From: Hyposmocoma kahamanoa
Lineage: Eukaryota; Arthropoda; Insecta; Lepidoptera; Cosmopterigidae
Direction of reading: 5' to 3'
Assembly: GCF_003589595.1 (NCBI RefSeq)
Contig: NW_020654972.1
Coordinates: 10,378,758-10,442,757 of the forward strand
Length of the DNA stretch: 64,000 bases
Below the pieces are notes generated by a model that worked only from the letters and a program-made list of their open reading frames with translations, searched no databases and had not been told where the DNA came from. Within the stretch, counting starts at the first letter, position 1, and every line of letters begins with the position of its first letter. Of the stretch, positions 11,325 to 21,402 are shown piece by piece. The translations under genes were made by a program, and so were the position numbers.

Positions 11325-11512
11325 CCTATTTCTGCCGCCAAGCAATAATGTCAGCATTACTGTACTTCCGGTCTTGAAGGGTGCTGGTGAAATTACAGGC
11401 ACATGATACTTGTCAACTTACGTCACAGGGTGAGCTCTGAGTGGGACTGCAAGCGTGGAACTTACCACCAGGCACCATCAAGACTTGTTTGTCCTGTCAC
11501 TAGATATTATAA
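11325..11512 (+). repeat. Family B SINE-like repeat
   Basis: Contiguous landmarks: 'ccttacctatttctgccgcc', 'gggtgctggtgaaattacag', 'gagctctgagtgggactgca' and 'cttgtttgtcctgtcactag'. This unbroken copy defines the order used to interpret split copies. Confidence 0.7.
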
Positions 11513-12049
11513 AAAAAAACTTTAGCAGAATACCAAGCGGACAAAATCCTGCCACTCATGCGACACACAACTGAGATGATTTAAAATTAACAGACTTGAG
11601 GCCCTGATTAGTCGTAACGTTAAACGTAAAAGCGTGTCGGAGCTTTCCTAAGGCTGCCGGCTCAGTATCCCTAAACCTACCCTCAGCTTTGTTTTCGTAG
11701 CTACGACTCTAGACTAATTTTATCGAAATGAGAATAGAGAAGGCTCTGTCTATAAGATTTTTTATTATTTATTTATTTAATTGAGACCACATGACTCATA
11801 TAATATATACCTTAAGAACTAGCATACATACAATTACAATAATACACTGTTTTATACTAAATAACTAATCTGCACGAACTACATTTGTCAGCGACGTGTA
11901 ACGCAATCTGGTGTCAGGTAACGATATATGATCCCTTTGGCCACAAGACTTTCTTCTTGCAGATCGGCTTTATTGTCAGAAATGTTAAAGCAGGAAAAAA
12001 TAGGCTGTAACAAATAAAATGATATAAAGATAATCTCAATATAGAACAC
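11513..12049. other. unassigned stretch
   Basis: No gene or recognised repeat. A 'tcttgcagatcggctt' block resembles lepidopteran repeat tails, but I cannot assign it. Confidence 0.35.
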
Positions 12050-12290
12050 TAAAAAAACCGATCTCATAAGTTCGTGGAATCACATCTATTTGCCAAGTTT
12101 TATTGAAATCGGTTACCGGAAAGTTTCTTCAAATTTAAATGGGAACAATACTAAGGAACCCTCTTTCCAATAGAAAAAGAATCATCAAAATCTGTTTACA
12201 AATACTGGAGTTATCACCTAACATACATACAAAAAAAAGTCGAATTGAGATCCTCCTCCTTTATTGAAGTCGGTTAAAAAGGTATAATTA
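12050..12290 (-). repeat. Family A repeat
   Basis: Good reversed copy: 'ttcgtggaatcacatctatt', 'ccaagttttattgaaatcgg', 'acctaacatacatacaaaa' and 'ttattgaagtcggttaaaaa'. Confidence 0.75.
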
Positions 12291-12760
12291 TTACCATACA
12301 ATGTTAATTAGACTACCGCAACAATAAGAATATAACAAACATGTCACTTACAAGTTAAATTTATCAAGAATGATCAACATCAAGACAAAATCTTGCATCT
12401 TATTTCCTGTCAAATATTTCGTTTATGTCATAATGTTAATCGACGTGAACAAAATGGAGGTGATTGGTGAATTATGGGCACGTTCCCTCGTTTCGAGAAT
12501 ATTCATGGTAATGACGATGGATTGAACAAACGTAAATATGATTCTGGGAAAGGAAATCTAGAACGATTCAAATTCTCAAAAATAAGTAGCCGAACGAACG
12601 GAAAAGAGGATGATAAAAAGGTGGGGTGACGATGAAGGAGGTCAGCATCATCACACAACGTCAGCATATTATGTTACTGTTCGTTACCCAAAAATCCCCT
12701 GACGTGCCATCACGTTAGAAAGCCTTGTTTGTCCCGTCACGTGCTGTTATAAAAAAAATT
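12290..12760. other. unassigned stretch with Family B traces at its end
   Basis: 'cttgtttgtcccgtcacgtg' near 12723 is the terminal word of Family B. The rest is not recognised. Confidence 0.35.
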
Positions 12761-12910
12761 TGGAATTCAATAAACAACAATATAGTTATAATTATTAATA
12801 CAAAGATCGAACACTCAGAAAAAACACTCAGNNNNNNNNNNTTCCTTCGATCCGGTCGGATTCGAACCGACGTCTTCTTGCATACCGTAATATAGTTCTT
12901 AACTAGAGTA
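12761..12910 (-). repeat. SINE family C fragment across an assembly gap
   Basis: Shares 'ttataattattaatacaaag', 'atccggtcggattcgaaccg' and 'acgtcttct' with the full copy at 24590-24905. The B-box-like word on the minus strand is 'cggttcgaatccg'. Ten Ns (12832-12841) interrupt it; the word 'acactcag' stands twice just before the gap. Confidence 0.6.
12832..12841. other. assembly gap (10 N)
   Basis: A run of N. Confidence 1.
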
Positions 12911-13670
12911 AGCAGCTACTTCTTTCAATTACAATTTTCCCAAACAGTGATTTGTACGTAATAACAAAGCCCGTAGAAACCAATACTTTGGCGTGGTAGT
13001 TGCCATTTGGATGTAATAGGCGTAGCAGGCTCATTAGTGGTATTGTTATTCGTCCCGCGTCCAGCACTGTTCGGAAAATGGGATTAGTCCGATACTAATG
13101 TTTGGGTGGATTCCTTTCGGTTTGGACCTGAAGTGGTGGTTGATTGCAATACCTGTGATTTCTGTTTACACTTCGTTATATTAAATGCCTTGTTGTATAT
13201 AACTTTATAGTCTTTAATACAAATCTTCCTGGTAAACAGCGAATAATACGGTAAAAGGATGATTTATCCGTTACCTTTTGTTTTTATAAGACATTTTTAT
13301 GTGTTTTACACTTTTACTGTTGTAAAGCAAACATATACCACACAAAATGACACAAACTATAGTAAACAGCTCCCATAGCATGCCGTCGCGATAAAGGTAA
13401 TATATCCACATTTTGCTGTCAAATACAACTAATACCCCGGCATTTAAAATCGTATCACAATAGATAACTTTTTGCAGTCATCGCGAGCGCCGCGAATGAC
13501 TGCAAAAGGTTAAGACAGTGCCAAACATGGCAAGGTTATAGTTGATTTTAAAATCTACTATAAGGTAATTAAATATTAAAAACAAACAAATTGACATTAT
13601 ATAAATTATTGGGAACAGATGCGGAGAACAATTTTAATACAGTTCAATACATGAGAGTAATTAGAGATAC
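12911..13670. other. unassigned stretch with one hairpin
   Basis: Nothing coding is recognised. At about 13470-13513 'tttttgcagtcatcgcg' faces 'cgcgaatgactgcaaaa' across 'agcgc', an imperfect inverted repeat of about 17-bp arms that looks like the core of a small foldback element. Confidence 0.5.
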
Positions 13671-13676
13671 CTAACG

Positions 13677-14984
13677 TAGGTCACTCAATAAGTTTTGAGA
13701 TAAAGAAAAAATATCAAACATTTTAATATAATTTATTTTACATTTTTTCAAAATACTCTCCATCATTATCTACACAAAGTTTCATTCGTCTAAACCAACT
13801 CTGAAAACACTTTTGCCAGTCTTGATCCGTCAGCATTGAAATTGCCATTTCGTAGGCAGCCACTGCTTCTTCGATACTCAAAAAAAATTTTCCTTTCATT
13901 TTATCCTTCACTGCTGGGAACAAAAAGAAATCGTAGGGAGCCAAGTCAGGGCTGTACGGCGGGTGATTTAAGGTTTCTATACCAGATTCCTCAATAAACG
14001 CCTTTATTCTGAGGGACGTATGTGAAGAGGCGTTATCGTGACGTAGCATGATTCCCCGAAGCCCGGTCTTTGGTCTCCTCTCCCGCACAGCTTGGAAAAC
14101 TTTTGGCAATGCTACTGTTGTGTACCATTCTGAATTAACAGACCTACTATTTTCTAACATTGACGTCGACAAATGTCCGCTCAGAGAAAAAAAACTAGCT
14201 ACCATTTTTTTGCCAACGTTTCGAGGTCTTTGGAACTTTGTTGGCAATTGTCCCTCTGCGAAGACCCACACCGACGACTGCTTCTTGCTTTCTGGATCAT
14301 ATCGATAGATCCATGTTTCATCACCAGTAACGATTTCTGAAACACGTCTCGATGTCCCGTTTTCGAAACGTATGAGTATTTCTCGGCACCAATCCACTCC
14401 AGCCTGTTTTTCAGTACCGGGGAGCAATCGTGGGATCCATCGACAACAAAGCTTCCTCACTCCAAGACGTTGATGCAGGATAGTATTGAAGCTTCCCGAA
14501 CTAATGCCTAGGATCTTCTTAATATTCGTGTACGTGATTTGTGGGTCTTCTCGCACCAACATTTCAGATGTCCACACATTTTCTGCAGTAACTGCTGTTT
14601 CCGGGCGTCCGCCTCTTAGGTCATCTTAAAGGTTAGTTTTGCCTCTTTTAGATTCCTTAAACCACCTAAAAACTGTTGCACGAGAAGGAGCAGGGTCCTC
14701 TAATGCTGACTGCAAACGTTCCAAACTCAATTGTTCAGTTAAACCACATTTAAAATCATAGAAGATCATAGGAAGCAAATGTTCGTACGGTTAAGATCCA
14801 TTTTTGCAAAGAAAAAGCGCGGAAAGCGTTGTAGTAAAATGACTGACAATGTCATTTTTTTTTTAAATTTAGCTAAATTGCTTTTGGTGATCTATTTTTA
14901 AATAAATTTGCTTTTTAAAAACATATAATACTGGTGCGTTCCATTTTTAAATTTCGAGTATCTCAAAACTTATTGAGTGCCCTA
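13677..14984 (-). mobile_element. mariner element, nearly complete, 1304 bp plus TA duplications
   Basis: The terminal inverted repeats of 24 bp are 'ggtcactcaataagttttga' at the left (from 13679) and reversed 'gggcactcaataagttttga' at the right (to 14982). TA stands at 13677-13678 and 14983-14984. Length, TA target and an enclosed D,D34D transposase on the minus strand are all as expected of mariner. Confidence 0.9.
13738..14801 (-). pseudogene. mariner transposase, one stop and one frameshift
   Basis: The transposase would cut and paste the surrounding element through its inverted ends. The 279-residue open part (14577-13738) has the catalytic triad at residues 86 (TGDETW), 181 (HDNASSHT) and 216 (PDLAPYD), with the 34-residue spacing of mariner. 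Upstream, the helix-turn-helix part is readable from an ATG at 14799-14801. It is broken by a frameshift near 14760-14785 and by an in-frame TAA at 14626-14628, before the 'RGGRP' linker. All catalytic residues are present, so only two lesions separate it from a full frame. It probably is an old copy that cannot make transposase alone. Confidence in the family is high. Confidence 0.9.
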
Positions 14985-15519
14985 CGTACGTATACATATA
15001 TTAACTAATGCAATTTAAAATATGTAAAAATTTGAAGTACAAAAAACATTTTTTGTTTTGTCGTTTTCGCGGCAATGATTAATATACGCAATTTCATATC
15101 GTTAACCTTGTTCTTCAAAATGTAGTATAACATTTAGATCATTACCAAATAAACGAAAGAACGCAAAAAAATAGTGGCAACATAGTTTGATGAACTGAAA
15201 TAAATATGTCACGGGGAGGTTTGTCAAGAGTTTATCGCACATCACATGCCATGCTACGGCCACAGATATGATTCCTTTGTCACAGTTTTTAATTTATTTG
15301 CGTTCATTGTAGTATCGCTGGAAAGGAAAAAGGGCTAACAGACCATTTTTGGGCAAATGGACTTATATACATTATTGAAATCAACGAATTTTTTCGCGTC
15401 TAATGAACTAGGTTTGACGGCGATCTGAACACTTTTTTGGTTTGTTAGGCGTTTTACAAAAGACGTTTTTTACAGAAGTAGAATAGCACATTCAAATTAT
15501 TACACCAGTAAGGTATTTT
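14985..15519. other. unassigned stretch
   Basis: Nothing recognised. 'aaataaatt' on the minus strand near 15290 could be the polyadenylation signal of the exon at 15520-15651. Confidence 0.35.
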
Positions 15520-15651
15520 TCAATGTCTACCTTGTAATGGCGCTGCTGGTGCTGGTGGTGTTCTGTACACTGTAAAATAGCCTGGATAGCAGTAATATAG
15601 TCTGGTCCAAGGGTAGTAATAGCCTCCGCAGCCCCCGCAGCCTACATACGT
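15520..15651 (-). CDS. possible terminal exon of a small Gly/Cys/Tyr-rich protein
   Basis: On the minus strand an open stretch of 43 codons ending in TGA at 15520-15522 encodes a strongly biased peptide. It starts with two GC-GG type repeats (residues 4-10, 'GCGGCGG'), then Tyr-rich 'YYYPW', a further 'YYCYPGYF', and a Pro/Ala-rich end ('PPAPAAP'). It has no ATG. An AG precedes the open part (…gagtaag|ACG), so it could be the last exon of a spliced gene whose signal-peptide exon lies upstream on the minus strand; I could not find that exon. Such composition is seen in insect structural proteins such as eggshell or cuticle components, but no family is claimed. It could also be a chance frame. 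It is not part of any repeat I recognise, which favours a real exon. Confidence 0.35.
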   Translation of the reverse strand, partial: TYVGCGGCGGYYYPWTRLYYCYPGYFTVYRTPPAPAAPLQGRH

Positions 15652-16489
15652 CTTACTCAGTAAGTTTTAGCAGTTGAAAAGACGAAAGTCCGGTTTATAG
15701 GAATTTATTCAGTACAACAACAATATTAATATCTTAAAATGTAAACGTTCAAAAATAAGAAAGTAGATGTTTTCGCTACCGCGATCACGCATGGAGTCAC
15801 CGTGGTACGAAGCAAAATGAGAAAGCGAAGGAAGATGGAACAATTTAAATTTAAAATTTAAATACAAGCAAAAGAAAAAATGATACGATACAAAAAGGTG
15901 AGATGACGGTGTAAGGAGGTCACACCGTCACAACCTAAAAGATAAAATATACGTTAGTTCCTTATCCGTAACGTCTTTATGTAAAAATATTTATGTTAGC
16001 TGTTTTTCCTGCCTGATAAAAAACCCAATTGTCTAACGTGCTGTTTATTTCGAATATTAACAATATGTAGACAAACATTTTGTAGTCCTCATCAATACCT
16101 GAAACTTTCTAGTAGTTAACTTTTCCATATAACTAGAGTAGATAAAATCAGAGTTATGATTTTTTTCTTCAAAAAAAAAAGCTTTAAAACGCTCTCCTGT
16201 AAAATTGTCCAAATGCATGTTAGCCCTTTTGCCTTTCCAGCGTCGATATCTACTCGATGTAAAGCTTTGTTGTTAGGTCAAATCTAAATGAGTTTTGCAT
16301 CGAGATGGATAGCAATGGGCAGCGTAATCGGTAGATCGAACCCGAGTAGGAGAGTAAGTGGTTTGGGAATTGATGCATAGGACTTATCAGATAGCCTAGT
16401 TAGAAGAATTTGCCTACCGTACAGGAAGATGGCATCCGATTCTCAGCTTGCACCATTTGTCATATTTCGTTGCATAATTTCGAAGCCAA
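15652..16489. other. unassigned stretch
   Basis: AT-rich. If the Gly/Cys-rich exon is real, this may be its intron. No repeat is recognised. Confidence 0.35.
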
Positions 16490-16870
16490 TGCTACGCACT
16501 TTCATATATCATCATTATCATCATCAACCACAGCCTGATTTCACCCACTGCTGGGTATAGGCCTCCCGAAGTTTGTGGCATCCACCACCGTCCTGTGCTA
16601 GTCGCATCCATTGACGAACCGCGACTCGTACTAAAACGTCGACCCACCTTGCAACTGGGCACCCGACGATTCTTTTGTCCATCCTCGGCCACCAATCAAA
16701 CGACGTCTTACTCCAACTGTCATTACCTTGCCTTGCTATGTGCCCCGCCTAATCCAATTTGAGTTTCATGATCCGCGTTCCAGCATCCTGGATTTCGTCC
16801 GTCATCGGATCTCAACGTCCGGAATTCGGTCTACAAGGTTGAAGCCGAGCTTGGTGCGCTTTGTGACGAC
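16490..16870 (-). mobile_element. non-LTR retrotransposon 3'-end fragment
   Basis: 'tatcatcattatcatcatca' followed by 'cccactgctgggtataggcc' is the very common tail of lepidopteran non-LTR elements. On the minus strand it translates, with breaks, to the Arg/Gly-rich end of the ORF ('SCKVGRRFSTS'). 5'-truncated and decayed. Confidence 0.65.
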
Positions 16871-17394
16871 TACAAAAAAACAGATGAATCAAAAGCTGTG
16901 ATAAAGGAAATACGTGAAATATGTTAGCTTTAAAAACAAATTGTACGGATAAAGTACCTATCTCTTTTCCGTACCTTTGACTGTTTACTAGGTTAATTGT
17001 ATCGAATGCTTTATCGGTTTCTAAGAATATCGTGTTAAATCCTGCATATCACAGAAAGCTCATAAAAGCTATTCGAAGACAATACGTATCTGGAACCCTA
17101 ATCTCGAAACACTAAATCCGAATTTACGGCCGTTTTACCACTATGAATGACGTCAGTTCCGAGCGGGACTAGAACTAAGAATGTATGATAATGCGATTCG
17201 ACAGTCTCTAACGGGCCCGTTTTTTCGTTGACGGACTTCGAGAGTAGTGGGAAAATGGCCGAAACGACATATTTTGTGCTTCGAGAATAGGGCCCTTGTT
17301 CCTTATTGGGTCATCGTGATGAAAATCAAATCAATAGCGTCAAAGCGCAGTCAACTACCGTTTGCGATGAACACTTAACTGGAATTATTATAAA
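16871..17394. other. unassigned stretch
   Basis: Nothing recognised. Confidence 0.4.
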
Positions 17395-18260
17395 ATAGCT
17401 TAAAGCGAGGTATTTTAAATTGAGATTTTAGGATGTGAGATGGGGGTTCGCTGATCGCGTTCCGCAATTCGCGCGCTCGAAATGAATATGAACAAATTAT
17501 TTTGTTCTTATGAACAGGCGGAGAAAATTTAACACAAATTCGACGTTGACAAGCGCCCGATGGCGACTGGCGGAGCAGCACGCGGCGTGGCATGTCTTTA
17601 AACAACTAGGCAATTTGAAACTTTTGGGATGAATATGAGTTTAATAACTTATTAATTTTATTAAACTAAAACCAAAACTTAGCAGGTTCTTTGTAGTACT
17701 TAAAGAGAAAAATTTCCATTTAAAAATCATGTACAAAATTAGATTTATATTATGTATATGTGTCTTGTGACTCAAATAAACGTTTTGTCTATCCATCTGT
17801 CTAGATATTTTATTCGGAAGAGTTTTGGCCGAAGGGTCTATCTATCGACGTTTCCGAGGCCGGTTACCGGATACCCAAGTTGCACTACACGTCACTGTCC
17901 ATACTTGTAAATAAATAAACACTTTATTATATCATATAGTATGTATGTTAGTCTCTAAGGTATCATGAGGCCTGAAATAAATAAGTATATAAAATAAATT
18001 TATTCTTAATAATTCGTTTTAGAGTTCTATCTTAGCCCATTTTCAGGATTTTATATGATCGGATAAAGTACATCCTATCGTGTAACACGTAAGTTCATTC
18101 ATTGGATAATATCCTTAGGTGTATCATATATTTTCTGTAAGACCGTTATTTTATTAAATAACGGTTAGATCATTTGATCTAACGAAACAGTTTTACCCGC
18201 TTCTCCTCCGGTGATTGGTGACTCGGCTTAAAACAATGAGTTATTTCAGAATCAGTGTGT
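17395..18260 (-). repeat. Family D repeat, copy 1, interrupted
   Basis: The reverse complement matches 62640-63480 and 57885-58720. Landmarks are the GC-rich end (cagtcgccatcgggcgcttg), 'cctgctaagttttggtttta', and 'gtgttacacgatagg'-like plus 'ggatattatcc'-like words. About 240 bp (17745-17985) found in neither other copy is inserted in the middle; it holds 'aataaa' signals near both ends. No protein is recognised. Confidence 0.65.
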
Positions 18261-18444
18261 TTAGAAAACAAAGGAAACGTTAATATGATTCATTACACCT
18301 TCCTAATTGAAAGTAAATGCTCTTTAAATACCAATTCATGTTTTCTTTGTATTTATTTAGGAGAGCTAATTACGAAAATATCTCATCTTTCCTTATGAAT
18401 TTTAATATCTTCACACTTAATAATATCAGTAAAAATTTTCCACA

Positions 18445-18620
18445 ATGGCCAAGCGTAGCACTGATGTTGCGGCAAAGGTTGTAGCCTTGCAAATAAAAGG
18501 AAACTGGAATTCCCTATTGGTTGCCTTCATCGCACAAATTACATTTTTTGCGAACGTAACCAGTATGTTATATACATATATAGGGGCTACCATTCCGGTC
18601 ACGTACAAAAAATATTAATG
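18445..18620 (+). pseudogene. possible Tc1-like transposase N-terminus remnant
   Basis: From the ATG at 18445 the frame starts 'MAKRSTDVAAKVVALQIKG', resembling the first helix of Tc1/mariner-type DNA-binding domains. After about 20 residues similarity is lost. No inverted repeats were found. Could be chance. Confidence 0.2.
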
Positions 18621-19138
18621 AAGTAAACAAAGTGATGACCCAATTAGAGTCCAAAAGAATGATTTCAGGACCGTCCGTGATTACAAAATTTTTACTCTGA
18701 GAGGTGTAATTTATTTTTCAACGCACTTGCTCGGAAACAGTGTCACCGTAATGTCCTGAATGCCCGCGGGCTTTTTCATTACATAATCCCCCTATGGATT
18801 TTTTACGTCAAGATTAATGTAAAGTTTTTATGTTCCTAAAATCTAAACGAGTATTTTCGCATAAACTTGAATTATAAAAAAACAAACATTTTTGCAATTT
18901 AACTATATTTTACTATATTTATTTTGTGAATTCAAATTGTGCAGAATTTTTGAAATTTGGAAATTATTTATTTTGTATATTATATATTTATGTAATACAT
19001 TGTGGCTCCGTAATCCGTAAATATTGTGTTGTGAAGCGATATTTATACATAGGTACGAGAAATAAATTATTGTATCTATTTCCTCGCATACCTTCTGGGT
19101 ACACTAGCTGAGAGATCGGACAGTGCTTTAACAAGGCA
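18621..19138. other. unassigned AT-rich stretch
   Basis: Nothing recognised. Confidence 0.4.
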
Positions 19139-19375
19139 TTGGCATACAAAGGCTCAGAGCTTTACGTTACCTTAACACATAAATTGACAAGTCCCATTGC
19201 TTATAATTTCATCAGCACCCTTTATCCTTCAACACCGGAACGCAGTAATGCTCAGAATACAATGGCGGCCAAAATAAATGGTGAAAGGTGGAGAAAGGTG
19301 GCAGTACCTTTCTGGACGGACTCTTTCACAAGGAGCAAGATAAAATGGTACTGCAGACGCACCCGTAACAGTGCA
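19139..19375 (-). repeat. Family B SINE-like repeat
   Basis: 'gacaagtcccattgcttata', 'ggaacgcagtaatgctcaga' and 'ggacggactctttcacaagg' occur in the usual order. Confidence 0.7.
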
Positions 19376-19506
19376 TGAATCGATGCGTAATGGATATGTG
19401 CGGGGTCGATGGATTGTCGTTTTGTAACAAATTTTCTGTTTCTGATTTGACAAAATTGGTTTCTGTTTAATTGAGCAGCATGTATATGTATACAAAAGAG
19501 GGGATT

Positions 19507-19927
19507 CCCACGTGATTGCGAATGCCGAATACGCGAATGACGATAGTGCGAAGGCGATCAAGCTATAATGCGCGACGGCATATTTTCACGAATGGCCTCG
19601 ATAATTAATTGAACTTTTGAGGTCGATTAATTGAAATAAAAATATTACACACTATCAACTTCCCTTCCTATGTAAGCGAAGGGTAAAGAATACCAGACTA
19701 TTGACATCTCAACAAAAACTTCCGTGAAGCAAGCAAATGAACGATCGTAGGATTATCCATTCGCGCATTCCATCTTTCGCAAATTGGTCTTCGTGCTATC
19801 GTCATTCGCGCAAATAAACCATCGCGCTTTTAAACTTCGTGAAAATAAACCGTCACGCATTATAGCTTTCGCTCAACCGACTTCGCACTATCGTTATTTG
19901 CGTAATCGGCATTCGCAATCACGTGGG
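19507..19927. mobile_element. foldback-type MITE with long inverted ends made of short repeats
   Basis: The left arm (from 19507, 'cccacgtgattgcgaatgcc') and the reversed right arm (to 19927) match over about 90 bp with small differences. Inside the arms a motif of the type 'gcgaatgacgatagtgcgaa' recurs several times in degenerate form, more often on the right. No coding capacity. No clear target duplication. Confidence 0.7.
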
Positions 19928-20334
19928 CCAGAAAAGAGTAACTATATCCCTGAAATTTTGCTTTTGTGGTTGTCACAGTGTCACATAATCGACACATCAA
20001 ATCTACACATTTTAACTGTTTTAGTTAGCAGTAATCAAAAGCGACTTAACGTGTAGATTCAACTATTTTCCAAACCTCGTCAAAACGAGACGGTAAATCG
20101 TATTAGCAGTAAGTGTGAAAGAGAAAGATGATAGGAAAGTTTTTATTAAAGATAGCAATTAAAGAAAAGTGGAACGCTACGTACTAATGAGACAACTTGT
20201 GTCGACCCGAGTTTCGCAAGAGTACAGAGAAGATTTTTGCATTAAAAATTTTGCTGTAATTAGGAAAGGTTTTTTCTTAATTACGAGTTGTAAGTTTTTA
20301 TTAAAAATACATATTTTTAAAAACGAAACGCAAA
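19928..20334. other. unassigned stretch
   Basis: Nothing recognised. Confidence 0.4.
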
Positions 20335-20545
20335 GTATATAGTAATTAATATTAATAATAATAATAATAACGCACACACTCATAGCCCCGTACTAAAGAA
20401 ACTGATCTGCGAAAGAAACCCTGTATCGTGGGTGCCATACATACACGAGAGAAATAAACAAATATTTCTCCCGGCCAGGGAATCGAACCTGGCGGGATCC
20501 TCGTGACAGACCCGCATAGTAACCATTCGGGCACGTAGGCAGTTA
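20335..20545 (-). repeat. tRNA-derived SINE with (AAT)n tail
   Basis: On the minus strand: A-box-like 'tgcccgaatggttac', B-box-like 'ggttcgattcc', body, then an (AAT)n-type tail at the left end. Same family as 54415-54620. Confidence 0.75.
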
Positions 20546-20569
20546 GTTAATAGAAAGAACTGCAATTTT

Positions 20570-20645
20570 TTTCAAAGGACATAGTTACATGCCCACACTG
20601 GGAATTGAACTCAGATCTCCTGCACGGGAGACATGCGTTTAAATG
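20570..20645 (-). repeat. tRNA-like fragment of another SINE
   Basis: 'gggaattgaactcagatctc' and the following 'cgggagacatgc' resemble a reversed B box and anticodon arm. No complete cloverleaf. Confidence 0.35.
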
Positions 20646-20893
20646 AAATTAAAGCCATTTGAAAAATGTATATCATTAGTATACGTGTTCTATTTAGTTC
20701 AGTTGATATGAAAAAATCATTGGTATATGTACTTTACATACATAGCGCACTATAAGTTTCCGGAACTAGCCACTTACATAAACAATATTTAATAAGTAAT
20801 TACACCATTTGAAAATGGAACTCTTTGGTTGTAGAATGCAATTTGTTTCATCTGACTGTCACTTGGTTTTACATTGTGAGGTCATTTTAGAAA

Positions 20894-21402
20894 TTGGTTG
20901 TCTACATCACCACGGATTTAACTCGTGAAAATTTTCGTAGTATGATTTTCTACGAGTTTAAGTGTAAATTAACAGCTCAGCGGAGCTTTGCTCGGCTTCA
21001 AACTGCTTTTGGCGATGAAGCACCATGCAAGACGACTATTTGTATCTGGTTTGCAGAATTCAAATGCGGTCGTGTGTATCTCATTGACAAATTTCGTAAT
21101 GGTCGCCTATCCACTGCTGTGAACAACAAAAACATCGATGCTGTGTGCCGTATGATCAAAACAGACAGGCATGTGACATACCATGAGATTTGGTCAGATT
21201 TAGGCTTATGCATCAGTCAAATACAATCAATACTACACAAACATTTGGGTGTGAAAAAGCTGTGCTTTCGGTGGATCCCACACAATTTGACTGAGGCTCA
21301 AAAAATGGATCGCGTCACTTGGTGCAATGCCATGCTTACCAGATTCAATGAAGGCGCGTCAAATTTGGTATTAGATATAGTAACAGGTGACGAAACATGG
21401 AT
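20894..21402 (+). pseudogene. mariner transposase, N-terminal half
   Basis: It contains the helix-turn-helix region ('FYEFKCKLTAQ', 'AFGDEAP'), a 'NGRLSTAV' linker, the 'LHKHLGVKKLCFRWIPHNLT' core motif and the first catalytic aspartate in 'VTGDETWIY'. The frame is then cut by the retrotransposon. No ATG precedes it in a usual position. The catalytic half lies at 23585-24030. Confidence 0.85.
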
